A DNA stretch of 62,315 nt from Clostridiales bacterium (GTDB lineage Bacteria; Bacillota; Clostridia; Christensenellales; Borkfalkiaceae): contig SVIF01000008.1 of the NCBI GenBank assembly GCA_015069615.1, forward strand, positions 1-62,315, read 5' to 3'. Position 1 is the stretch's first letter. Every line of letters begins with the position of its first letter. The position numbers were made by a program, and so were the translations under genes. This document shows, piece after piece, positions 1 to 6,664 of the stretch. Under the pieces are notes generated by a model. It was not told where the DNA came from. It saw only the letters and a program-made list of their open reading frames with translations, and ran no database searches.

Positions 1-81
1 TTCATTTTTCGACAAACCCAAATCAGGTTTTTGAGAGAATAACAACGTTTGACAAATGCAACCAGATTTTACTCTTTTCAT
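1..81 (-). CDS. 5' part of a small hypothetical protein (cut by window edge)
   Basis: The reverse strand has a strong Shine-Dalgarno (AAAGGAGGTG) about 4 bases before an ATG at 81. From there 27 codons stay open to the window edge and read MKRVKSGCICQTLLFSQKPD and onward. The N-terminus resembles a family of short Clostridia hypothetical proteins that begin MKRVKSAC-hLQTL; that resemblance is from memory. Function is unknown and the C-terminus lies outside the window. It diverges from the MATE gene, with a shared upstream region. Confidence 0.6.
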   Translation of the reverse strand, partial: MKRVKSGCICQTLLFSQKPDLGLSKNE

Positions 82-98
82 AATACACCTCCTTTTCG

Positions 99-113
99 GT
101 ATATGCCATATAC
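99..113. promoter_or_regulatory. 7-bp perfect inverted repeat, possible operator
   Basis: GTATATG-C-CATATAC is a perfect 7-bp inverted repeat around one central base, just upstream of the ribosome binding site of the truncated reverse gene. The position suits a repressor site, but no cognate regulator is visible. A second hairpin with GGCGTT/AACGCC arms lies at 165-187 in the same 316-base gap between the truncated gene and the MATE gene. Confidence 0.35.
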
Positions 114-288
114 GGTAGAATGGCAATACTTATAATCCAGAGAGATGATTATGCATTTTTATAGGGCGTTTATTACCGTTTAACGCCTTGCCGAATACGC
201 TCTCACGACAAGTTTATTGTGCTTAAATTATAACACAAAATTTAAAAATTTTCAAGCGAGATTTTAAACTTTTCCCCCAAAAAATTAT

Positions 289-317
289 TTGCAAAAAAGT
301 TAAAAATATGGTAAAAT
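289..317 (+). promoter_or_regulatory. Promoter of the MATE gene
   Basis: TTGCAA (289-294), 17-base spacer, TAAAAT (312-317). Transcription would begin near 324, directly before the leader hairpin at 342-371. Confidence 0.6.
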
Positions 318-341
318 AATTGATAGTGAGTAGTCGAAAAG

Positions 342-379
342 GCGTAAGTCCAGCTAATGTTGGGCTTACGCTATTTTTT
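342..379 (+). terminator. Leader hairpin with U-run (possible attenuator) before the MATE gene
   Basis: A 10-bp stem (GCGTAAGTCC / GGGCTTACGC, one G-U pair) with a 10-base loop is followed by TATTTTTTA, and then directly by the ribosome binding site (TTGGAGG) and ATG of the MATE gene. It sits between promoter and gene, so it should cut transcription unless it is prevented from folding. What prevents it is not visible; the leader is only about 75 bases. Confidence 0.6.
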
Positions 380-397
380 ATGTCTTGGAGGTATAAA

Positions 398-1801
398 ATG
401 GCAGAAAATAAAATGGGTACTAAAAAAATCAGTAGGTTGATATGGTCAATGGGCTTGCCTATGATATTATCAATGGTCTTGCAAGCATTGTATAACGTTG
501 TCGATACAATGTTTGTTATCAATATGGGAGAAGACGGCACACTTGGAAATCTTGCGCTTTCGGCGGCGTTCCCTGTGCAAATATTGATGATTGCAATCGG
601 CGTTGGTTCGGGGGTCGGTATTAACGCTATGCTTTCCAAAAATCTTGGCGAAGGGAATAAAAAAATCGTTGATAAAATCGCAGGGAACGGGATTTTCTTA
701 ATCGGCGTTTTTTATGTAATTTTCCTTTTATTCGGGCTGTTTTTGGCTAAACCCTATATGCGCTTAATGTCGGATAATACAACCGTCATTGAAATGGGAA
801 CGGAGTACTTGATGATATGTTGTTGTATTTCTATCGGCTCAATCGGTTTTGCAATAGCGGAACGTTTCTTAATGGCAACGGGGAAAACGTTGTTTTCTAT
901 GATTTCACAAGTCGCAGGCGCGCTGACGAATATTGTTCTCGATTACGTATTTATTTATCCTTTGCAAATGGGTATCGCAGGCGCGGCGTATGCTACCGTT
1001 ATAGGTCAAATCGTGTCGTTTTTGCTTGCTATGATATTGCATTATACTACAAATAAAGAAATTGACGGCAACCCTAAATACATTCAACCCGAACGGCGCA
1101 TAATTAAACGTATTTATAAAATTGGATTTCCCGCATTTTTAATGCAAGGCATGCTTGCGCTTATGATGTTCGGGGTGCTTTTGATTATCGGTACGATAGA
1201 CGATATATATACTGTCAATTTGCTGTCGGGGAGCTATGGAATTTACTATAAACTAATGCAAACCGCATTGTTTGCGGCGTTTGGGTTGTCGAATACTTTA
1301 ATTTCCATAACCTCTTACAATTACGGTATGAAAGATTATGGTAGAGTAAAAGAAACGATAAAATACGGTATTATAAGTTCGCTAATTGTAACGGCTGTTT
1401 TAACGATTTTCTATCAAGTTTTAGCAAATCCGATTTCTAATCTATTTGCACTTGCAATCGAAGAATCGTCTATCGTAGCGAAAAGTGATATAATAAAAAT
1501 GTGTCAACTTGCTTTGCATATAGCGACAATCGGTTATATTTTTATGGGATTCAGCGTTGCCATTCAAGGTGTTTTGCAAGGTTTTAACGAAGTGTATTCG
1601 CCTTTGATAATCTCGGCGTTACGTTTAATTGTATTGGTTTTACCGATAGCCTTCCTGTTCACATTAAGCTCGAACGTTTCTACGCTTATATGGTGGACGT
1701 TTCCAATTGCGGAAGTCATTACGGCGATAGTATCGCATTTCTTATTAAGACAGTCTATAAAAAAAGAATTTGGTATAAAGATTCGATTTGGGGTTGGTTA
1801 A
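398..1801 (+). CDS. MATE family multidrug/Na+ efflux transporter
   Basis: A 467-residue polytopic membrane protein of the MATE (multidrug and toxic compound extrusion) family, probably a cation-coupled exporter of small molecules. The N-terminus has the family pattern (IWSMGLPMILSMVLQALYNV then DTMFV), and about 12 hydrophobic segments follow in two halves. Start chosen at 398 because TTGGAGG lies 6 bases upstream; an in-frame TTG at 320 would precede the leader hairpin. Its codon use differs from the rest of the window: Tyr, Phe, Ile and Thr codons before Val often end in T here, whereas the neighbours nearly always use C. This fits later acquisition (inference). It is monocistronic, closed by a terminator at 1873-1910. 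Substrate unknown. Confidence 0.9.
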   Translation: MAENKMGTKKISRLIWSMGLPMILSMVLQALYNVVDTMFVINMGEDGTLGNLALSAAFPVQILMIAIGVGSGVGINAMLSKNLGEGNKKIVDKIAGNGIFLIGVFYVIFLLFGLFLAKPYMRLMSDNTTVIEMGTEYLMICCCISIGSIGFAIAERFLMATGKTLFSMISQVAGALTNIVLDYVFIYPLQMGIAGAAYATVIGQIVSFLLAMILHYTTNKEIDGNPKYIQPERRIIKRIYKIGFPAFLMQGMLALMMFGVLLIIGTIDDIYTVNLLSGSYGIYYKLMQTALFAAFGLSNTLISITSYNYGMKDYGRVKETIKYGIISSLIVTAVLTIFYQVLANPISNLFALAIEESSIVAKSDIIKMCQLALHIATIGYIFMGFSVAIQGVLQGFNEVYSPLIISALRLIVLVLPIAFLFTLSSNVSTLIWWTFPIAEVITAIVSHFLLRQSIKKEFGIKIRFGVG

Positions 1802-1872
1802 GGTTTACATAACATAAACACAAATAAAAAGTGATGATAAAATTCTACGAAAGGTCAAGAAAATATAATAAA

Positions 1873-1910
1873 AAAGGCTCTTAGAATAATTTTTCAAGAG
1901 TCTTTTTTTT
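1873..1910 (+). terminator. Rho-independent terminator after the MATE gene
   Basis: AAAGGCTCTT pairs with AAGAGTCTTT (one G-U), followed by a run of eight T. The following 107 bases to the PHP gene stop show nothing recognisable. Confidence 0.85.
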
Positions 1911-2017
1911 AACGAACCTGCTATTTGGTTAAATATTATTGTGTAATTTCCCCAAGAATACCTAACTAACGGGTGGCTTTTTTACGCTTGCGCGCGGTTG
2001 TTTTATAGATACAAGGT

Positions 2018-2725
2018 TTAATCCTTCGCGTTGGGGCGTTTCATAATGATATGCGTGCGCTTTCTTAGTTCGGCAACTAATTCTTCGTTGGTTTTTACGG
2101 GGTTTTGCAATAAAACGCCGCTACCTACCGCGTCGGGGGTGTGGAAATCGCTGCCTGCCGTCATCAATAGGTTGTGCTTTTCGGCAAGAACAAGCGCCTT
2201 TTCGTTTCGGCTATCTTGATGGGGGTGCCCGTTGTACACTTCCACGCCTTCAAGTAAGGTGCAGTCTTGCACTTCAATGCGGTCGCGGTACGGATGGCTT
2301 TGCGCTAAAATCCACCCTTTTTCCTTACATAGTAAGGAAAGTTCCTTTACGGAAAGGGGAAATAAGTCGTATGGGTGCGCTAAAACCCACTCGGGGGAAA
2401 TGCCGTAAATTAAAAGTTCGGCCATGGGTGGGCATTCTTTATAATAGGTCAATGCGTCCGTGTTCAGTTCCATACCGAAGAACACGTCTATGCCGTATTT
2501 TTCACATTCTTTTTTTAGGGATGCGTATCCATCCACGAAGAATTCTGCGTTTAGGCGGGGGCTACCTTTTTTGTATTCGTGTTCACAAATATAGCGAATA
2601 AAATGGTCGGTACAAACGATGCCGTTGTACCCGTGTTCGTGGTAAACTTTGGCAATGGTTTTCACGTCCGTTTGCGCGCAGTTGGATCGGCCCGCCGTGT
2701 GTAAATGCATTTCTAGTTGGTACAT
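2018..2725 (-). CDS. PHP-domain metal-dependent phosphoesterase
   Basis: A 235-residue protein that is a single PHP (polymerase and histidinol phosphatase) domain, a metal-dependent phosphoester hydrolase fold. Visible ligand motifs in order: HLHT at residues 7-10, CTDH near 38-41, an ME near the middle (FFGMELN), QSHPYR, and GSDFH near the C-terminus. The HLHT and SDxH patterns are complete, so a catalytically active enzyme is likely. The substrate is unknown; related proteins act on nucleotide or sugar phosphates. The start codon at 2725 has only a weak GGAG 13 bases upstream, but a promoter at 2755-2783 agrees with it. It is transcribed alone. Confidence 0.85.
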   Translation of the reverse strand: MYQLEMHLHTAGRSNCAQTDVKTIAKVYHEHGYNGIVCTDHFIRYICEHEYKKGSPRLNAEFFVDGYASLKKECEKYGIDVFFGMELNTDALTYYKECPPMAELLIYGISPEWVLAHPYDLFPLSVKELSLLCKEKGWILAQSHPYRDRIEVQDCTLLEGVEVYNGHPHQDSRNEKALVLAEKHNLLMTAGSDFHTPDAVGSGVLLQNPVKTNEELVAELRKRTHIIMKRPNAKD

Positions 2726-2754
2726 AAGGGGAAGAAAACTCCGTTTTTTTGTAT

Positions 2755-2783
2755 ATTGTACTACCCCAAAACGCCTTTTGCAA
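2755..2783 (-). promoter_or_regulatory. Promoter of the PHP-domain gene
   Basis: On the reverse strand TTGCAA (2783-2778), 17 bases, TACAAT (2760-2755), giving a start about 20 bases before the ATG. Confidence 0.6.
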
Positions 2784-2834
2784 GCAATTTACGTGCGAAA
2801 AGAAAAATTTTCGCAAAAAAACACGAAAAAAAGA

Positions 2835-2863
2835 TTGACATTTTTCTTTGGGTATGGTATTCT
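2835..2863 (+). promoter_or_regulatory. Promoter of tRNA-Thr
   Basis: TTGACA (2835-2840), 17 bases, TATTCT (2858-2863). It ends 36 bases before the mature tRNA. Confidence 0.65.
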
Positions 2864-2899
2864 ATACAAGCTGACCTACGGGGAAGCACAATTTCATAC

Positions 2900-2975
2900 G
2901 CTGCTATGGCTCAGCAGGTAGAGCACGTCCTTGGTAAGGACGAGGTCACCGGTTCGAATCCGGTTAGCAGCTCCA
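2900..2975 (+). tRNA. tRNA-Thr (anticodon GGT)
   Basis: A 76-base cloverleaf: acceptor GCTGCTA/TAGCAGC, D arm GCTC/GAGC, anticodon stem CGTCC/GGACG with loop TTGGTAA (anticodon GGT, reads ACC and ACT), T stem ACCGG/CCGGT with loop TTCGAAT. The discriminator is T and CCA is encoded. All stems pair perfectly. Its 3' end is copied again at 3050-3065. Confidence 0.95.
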
Positions 2976-3018
2976 CAGTAAAACAGGCACCGCAATCGCG
3001 GTGCCTGTTTTACTGTGG
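2973..3018 (+). terminator. 21-bp perfect hairpin and terminator fused to the tRNA CCA
   Basis: A perfect 21-bp inverted repeat begins at the first C of the encoded CCA (2973-2993) and pairs with 2998-3018 around an AATC loop. The core stem CAGGCACCGC/GCGGTGCCTG followed by TTTTACT is an ordinary terminator. The outer arm would pair with the tRNA CCA itself. Confidence 0.8.
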
Positions 3019-3049
3019 CCTTACTAAACGGACTGCTTGACAGTCCGTC

Positions 3050-3065
3050 CAGCTCCACAGTAAAA
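3050..3065 (+). repeat. Second copy of the tRNA-Thr 3' end
   Basis: CAGCTCCACAGTAAAA at 3050-3065 is identical to 2968-2983, which spans the last four acceptor bases, the discriminator, CCA and the first eight downstream bases of tRNA-Thr. No tRNA body precedes the second copy. Between the copies lies a small hairpin GGACTG-CTTGA-CAGTCC (3030-3046). Confidence 0.85.
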
Positions 3066-3098
3066 ACCCTTTTACCAATTCGGCAAAAGGGTTTTTAC
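3060..3098 (+). terminator. Strong hairpin terminator
   Basis: A 14-bp perfect stem (3060-3073 with 3085-3098), extendable inside the loop by CC/GG, with the T-run in the 3' arm. Confidence 0.75.
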
Positions 3099-3106
3099 TT
3101 GTGGTT

Positions 3107-3202
3107 TTGTTAGTTGGTTTTTGCCGTTGACCTCTCGCCTTACCAAGGAAAAAGCAAGGGCTCCCACGGAAGATTTTGCATAAAAGATTTCGTGGGAAAA
3201 GG
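3107..3202 (+). repeat. Direct repeat, copy 1 (conserved hairpin)
   Basis: Bases 3126-3202 and 3369-3445 form a direct repeat of 77 bases. The first 46 bases are identical, starting GTTGACCTCTCGCC. Both copies keep an inverted repeat CCCACGGAA ... TTTCGTGGG even though the loop differs. A TTGTTAGTTG block sits about 10 bases upstream in both (3107-3116; 3349-3358). No coding capacity was convincing. Confidence 0.85.
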
Positions 3203-3265
3203 TACGGGCAAGGGAGAAAACCGCCTTTGCAAAGCAAAGGGGAAGAAAAGCGCAGACCGTACCGC

Positions 3266-3293
3266 AAGGACGAGGTCGCAAAGGCTCGAATCC
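3266..3293 (+). pseudogene. Decayed tRNA-like 3' fragment
   Basis: AAGGACGAGGTC (3266-3277) followed 7 bases later by CTCGAATCC matches the anticodon-stem to T-loop part of tRNA-Thr (AAGGACGAGGTC at 2936-2947, TTCGAATCC at 2953-2961). The T stem no longer pairs and no acceptor arm is present. Confidence 0.5.
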
Positions 3294-3308
3294 ATACTAT
3301 ATTTACGA

Positions 3309-3338
3309 AAAACGGGTACCGAAAGCGGTGCCCGTTTT
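3309..3338 (+). terminator. Hairpin terminator after the tRNA-like fragment
   Basis: AAAACGGGTACCG pairs with CGGTGCCCGTTTT around AAAG (one G-T pair), same layout as the terminator behind the intact tRNA. Confidence 0.7.
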
Positions 3339-3348
3339 GTGTTTGGGT

Positions 3349-3445
3349 TTGTTAGTTGAATTGGAATCGTTGACCTCTCGCCTTACCAAGGAAAAAGCAA
3401 GGGCTCCCACGGAAAATTTTGAAAAAATGATTTCGTGGGAAAAGG
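3349..3445 (+). repeat. Direct repeat, copy 2
   Basis: Second copy of the repeat at 3107-3202, see there. It ends 35 bases before the -35 box of the next gene. Confidence 0.85.
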
Positions 3446-3479
3446 ATAACCATTTTGCGTAAAAACTGTATTTTCCTTC

Positions 3480-3508
3480 TTGACACCCCTTGCTTTTTCC
3501 ATTATAAT
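3480..3508 (+). promoter_or_regulatory. Consensus SigA promoter of the histidine phosphatase gene
   Basis: TTGACA (3480-3485), 17 bases, TATAAT (3503-3508): a perfect consensus. Transcription starts near 3515, which excludes an upstream in-frame ATG at 3510 as the start. Confidence 0.85.
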
Positions 3509-3533
3509 CATGGTAAAAGGTAGGTATGCGCAT

Positions 3534-4247
3534 ATGATACTATATTACGTTCGCCACGGCGACCCCATTTACGACCCCGATAGTTTAACCGAACTTGGCA
3601 AAAAGCAAGCGGAAGCGTTAGCCCCCCGCTTTGCCCGTTTGGGTTTAGACGAAATTTATGCTTCCACCTCTATCCGCGCGCAAATGACCGCAGAGCCCAC
3701 CGCAAAAGCCTTGGGGTTAAAAGTAACCTTATTACCTTGGGCGCACGAAAATTTGGCGTTTGAAGATTTTTCTGTAAAGGAAGGAAATGGGCGAAACTGG
3801 TCCTTTTTTAATAAAGAATTCAAACAAAAAGCCCTTTCACCTGCCGTACGCGCCATGGGGGAAAACTGGCATTTACATCCCCATTTTCAAGAAGAAAACT
3901 TTACGCGCGGAATTCACCGCGTAAACCGTGAAGTAGACGAGTTTTTCTTAAACCAAGGGTACTTGCACGATAGGGAAAACGCAAATTTTCGCGCCTTAAA
4001 AAAGAACGAAAAGCGGGTTGCCTTTTTCGCGCACGAAGGGTTTGCAAAGGCCTTTTTCAGTAGCCTTTTGGATATCCCGTACCCCGTAGTCGCCTTAAAA
4101 ACGGATATGGGACATTCGGGCGTAACCGTGGTGTATTTTGACGAAAGGGAGGAAGAATTTTTCCCCCGCGTAATGCAATGGTCGGATAGTTCGCATCTAG
4201 CGAAAGCGGACTTAATTACCCCCTTCCAAAACTGGCTGAAAATTTAG
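3534..4247 (+). CDS. Histidine phosphatase superfamily protein (phosphoglycerate mutase-like)
   Basis: A 237-residue protein of the histidine phosphatase superfamily, which uses a phospho-histidine intermediate. The nucleophile motif is at the very start (YYVRHGDP, RHG near residues 7-9), a TELGKKQAEAL segment follows, then the tyrosine/arginine pocket (YASTSIRAQMTAEPTA), and the second catalytic His is in FFAHEGFAK. The middle part (about residues 70-150) is less typical and contains a long charged insert. Start at 3534 is chosen because the consensus promoter places the transcript start near 3515 and AAAGGTAGG lies 10 bases upstream. Substrate unknown; alpha-ribazole phosphatase or a small sugar phosphatase would be possible. 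Monocistronic. Confidence 0.85.
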   Translation: MILYYVRHGDPIYDPDSLTELGKKQAEALAPRFARLGLDEIYASTSIRAQMTAEPTAKALGLKVTLLPWAHENLAFEDFSVKEGNGRNWSFFNKEFKQKALSPAVRAMGENWHLHPHFQEENFTRGIHRVNREVDEFFLNQGYLHDRENANFRALKKNEKRVAFFAHEGFAKAFFSSLLDIPYPVVALKTDMGHSGVTVVYFDEREEEFFPRVMQWSDSSHLAKADLITPFQNWLKI

Positions 4248-4283
4248 TGAAACACGCGCAAAACGAAAGCGAAAAGCAAGCAA

Positions 4284-4325
4284 ACACCCCCGTGGTAAAT
4301 CGCCACGGGGGTGTAAATTTTTTTT
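4284..4325. terminator. Terminator between the convergent phosphatase and serS genes
   Basis: ACACCCCCGTGG pairs with CCACGGGGGTGT (12 bp), followed on the forward strand by AAATTTTTTTT. On the reverse strand the downstream T-run is weaker. Confidence 0.85.
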
Positions 4326-4337
4326 GCTTAAAATCTA

Positions 4338-5600
4338 TTAGATTTTATCCGTACCCATAAAGGGAACTAACGCTTCGGGAATGGTTACGCTGCCGTCTGC
4401 ATTTTGGAAGTTTTCCAAAATAGCCGCAACCGTTCTTCCTACCGCAAGCCCACTGCCGTTTAAAGTGTGAACGAATTGGGGCTTTCCGCCATCCTTAGGG
4501 CGGTACTTAATGTTCGCGCGGCGTGCTTGGAAATCCTTAAAGTTGGAGCAAGAAGAAATTTCTACGTAACGGTTGTAACTGGGCATCCAAACTTCCAAAT
4601 CGTAGGTTTTGGAGGAGGAGAAGCCCGTATCCCCCGTGCAAAGCAATTGCACGCGGTAGGGAAGATTAAGCGCCTTCAAAATTTCTTCCGCGTCTGCGGT
4701 TAACTGTTCGTGTTCTTTCACGCTATCTTCGGGGCGGGTGAATTTCACCAGTTCCACCTTGTTAAATTGGTGTTGGCGGATAATCCCACGGGTATCACGG
4801 CCTGCGCTACCTGCTTCCGCGCGGAAGCAAGCGGAATACGCGCAGTAGGAAATGTTTAGTTCGTCGTCGCTTAAAATTTCCCCGCGGTGTAAATTGGTTA
4901 CGGGAACTTCGGCGGTGGGGATTAAGTATAAATCCGTATTTTTTACCGCGTACATATCTTCTTCAAACTTGGGAAGTTGCCCCGTACCCTTCATGCTATC
5001 GCGATTCACAAGGAAAGGGGGGAAGATTTCGGTGTAACCACGGCTGGTGTGCATGTTCAGCATAAAGTTATATACCGCACGTTCCAGTCTTGCGCCCATA
5101 CCGCGATATACGGTGAAACGGCTACCCGAAATTTTCGTTCCGCGGTCAAAGTCCAAAAGATTTTTTTCTTGGCCGATATCCCAGTGCGCCTTGGGTGTAA
5201 AATCAAACTCTCTGGGCGTACCCCATACGCGCATGGTTACGTTGTCCGCATCATCTTTCCCCACGGGAACGCTTTCGTCCGGCACGTTGGGAATGGTCAT
5301 CACTGCGGAAAGCAGTTTTTCTTCTACTTCGGCAAGAACGCCGTCTAATTCTTTAATGCGTTCGTTGTTCTTACGCATTTCTAAAATCTTTTCGTCAGCG
5401 CTTTGTTTATTTCTTTTTAAGGTTTCAATTTCTTTGGTAACCGCGTTGCGCTTTGCTTTTAGTTCTTCCACTTCTTTCAAAACTTGTCTACGTTCCGCGT
5501 CCAAAGCAACAACGGTGTCTACGTCGTAACTACCGCTTCTTTCCGCCATTTTGGCTTTTACGAATTCCGCGTTTTCTACGATATATCTAGTATCTAACAT
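4338..5600 (-). CDS. serS: Seryl-tRNA synthetase
   Basis: Class II aminoacyl-tRNA synthetase charging tRNA-Ser in the cytoplasm; 420 residues, normal for bacteria. Residues 1-105 form the antiparallel coiled-coil arm (rich in Lys/Glu, [14 protein letters not shown]). The catalytic core follows, with motif 2 [14 protein letters not shown] then RQHQFNKVE, and motif 3 [18 protein letters not shown] near the end. The start at 5600 has AAGGAG 8 bases upstream and its own promoter at 5634-5662. No T-box leader is visible: only about 30 bases lie between the promoter and the start codon. Confidence 0.97.
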   Translation of the reverse strand: MLDTRYIVENAEFVKAKMAERSGSYDVDTVVALDAERRQVLKEVEELKAKRNAVTKEIETLKRNKQSADEKILEMRKNNERIKELDGVLAEVEEKLLSAVMTIPNVPDESVPVGKDDADNVTMRVWGTPREFDFTPKAHWDIGQEKNLLDFDRGTKISGSRFTVYRGMGARLERAVYNFMLNMHTSRGYTEIFPPFLVNRDSMKGTGQLPKFEEDMYAVKNTDLYLIPTAEVPVTNLHRGEILSDDELNISYCAYSACFRAEAGSAGRDTRGIIRQHQFNKVELVKFTRPEDSVKEHEQLTADAEEILKALNLPYRVQLLCTGDTGFSSSKTYDLEVWMPSYNRYVEISSCSNFKDFQARRANIKYRPKDGGKPQFVHTLNGSGLAVGRTVAAILENFQNADGSVTIPEALVPFMGTDKI

Positions 5601-5633
5601 TTGAAATGCTCCTTTTGAGTTTGTACACCCTAT

Positions 5634-5662
5634 ATTATAAAATACTTTCTGCTGAAAAGCAA
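5634..5662 (-). promoter_or_regulatory. Promoter of serS
   Basis: Reverse strand TTGCTT (5662-5657), 17 bases, TATAAT (5639-5634). Further upstream an inverted repeat GCGTGCA-TTA-TGCACGC (5702-5718) lies between the divergent serS and deoR-type promoters. Confidence 0.65.
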
Positions 5663-5764
5663 CGCTTTTTTACCAAAAAATCTATTTTTTTTATATTTCA
5701 CGCGTGCATTATGCACGCAAGCAGAAGCGCGTATAAGAAAAATTGAAAAAGTTATGAAAATTCG

Positions 5765-5793
5765 TTGTGTTTTACGGATAAATGTGATACAAT
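5765..5793 (+). promoter_or_regulatory. Promoter of the DeoR-family gene
   Basis: TTGTGT (5765-5770), 17 bases, TACAAT (5788-5793). Almost the same 29 bases occur before the CNNM gene at 43079-43107. Confidence 0.6.
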
Positions 5794-5863
5794 TCTAGGG
5801 ACGAAAACGATTTCCCGAAACGGCTCGGAAAACATTTACTTTTTTTATGGAGGAAACGGTTTT

Positions 5864-6622
5864 ATGAAAGACAAAAGAATAGGAATTATTAAAGATTTAA
5901 TAGAAAAAAACGGAAGAATGAGTTTGGAAGAACTGGGGGAACGTTTCCCCGGCGTATCTTCTATGACCTTGCGTAGGGATTTACTCGCGTTAGAAGAAGC
6001 GGGGGTTTTAGTACGCGTGCGCGGTGGCGCGCTTTCGGTACAAGAACTTTCCAAAAAAACCGAAGTGCAATTCGCTAAACGCACGGCGGTACAAATTGCG
6101 GAAAAAAAGCAAATTGCGGAAAAGGCGGTGCGCCTTGTGGACCCCGGTAGCTCTATGTTTATTGATAGCGGTTCTTCCACTTTATATTTTGCCAAAGAAC
6201 TGCCCGATTTAAATTATTACGTGTCCACCAACGGCATTGCTATCGCGCAAGAATTGATGCGTAAAAAAATGCCCACCGTTATGCTGTTCGGTGGGGAAGT
6301 TAGCCGCAACACTATGGCAACAATGGGGCAATCTTGCTTGCAGGATTTAAGCCGTATCAACATTGATACCGCGGTTATGGCGGCAACCGCTTTTACGGAC
6401 GACGGCAACTTCTGTTGTGGATTGTTTGCGGAAGCGGAAATGAAACGCCAGGTATTATCCCGCGCAAAAAAAATCATTATGCTTTTGGATACTTCCAAGG
6501 TGGGTAAGGTAATGCCTTACACCTTTGCAAAGCTTAGTGATATCGACGTACTGGTTACGGACGGCAATTTCCCCGAAGAAATGAAAAAGAGTATCGCGGC
6601 GCAAGGCGTTACCATAATTTAA
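5864..6622 (+). CDS. DeoR/GlpR-family transcriptional regulator
   Basis: A 252-residue DeoR-family repressor. Residues 1-58 form the winged helix-turn-helix (IIKDLIEKNGRMSLEELGER, MTLRRDLLALEEAGVL, then the wing RVRGGA). The C-terminal DeoR sensor domain (isomerase-like fold binding phosphorylated sugars) contains IDSGSSTLYFAKEL and the end motif LLDTSKVGK. The start at 5864 is set by GGAGG 10 bases upstream. It sits directly ahead of cysS (42-base gap with a GGCAAGG/CCTTGCC hairpin at 6632-6650), so it may be cotranscribed with the synthetases, although no functional link to them is obvious. Its target genes are not identifiable from the window. Confidence 0.9.
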   Translation: MKDKRIGIIKDLIEKNGRMSLEELGERFPGVSSMTLRRDLLALEEAGVLVRVRGGALSVQELSKKTEVQFAKRTAVQIAEKKQIAEKAVRLVDPGSSMFIDSGSSTLYFAKELPDLNYYVSTNGIAIAQELMRKKMPTVMLFGGEVSRNTMATMGQSCLQDLSRINIDTAVMAATAFTDDGNFCCGLFAEAEMKRQVLSRAKKIIMLLDTSKVGKVMPYTFAKLSDIDVLVTDGNFPEEMKKSIAAQGVTII

Positions 6623-6664
6623 CGGAATTTCGGCAAGGCAAAACCTTGCCAAAGCAGGAGATAT

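Noticed and set aside
3010-3533. Reverse open frames with matching segments (SVGALAFSLVRREVN)
   Set aside because: The similarity comes from the nucleotide direct repeat at 3126/3369. There are no start signals, and the frames run across terminators and the tRNA fragment.
5601-5660. T-box leader upstream of serS
   Set aside because: The promoter leaves only about 30 bases of leader, too short for a T-box.
6632-6650. GGCAAGG/CCTTGCC hairpin as terminator between the DeoR-type gene and cysS
   Set aside because: No T-run follows, so it is probably not a terminator; it was mentioned only as a spacer hairpin.
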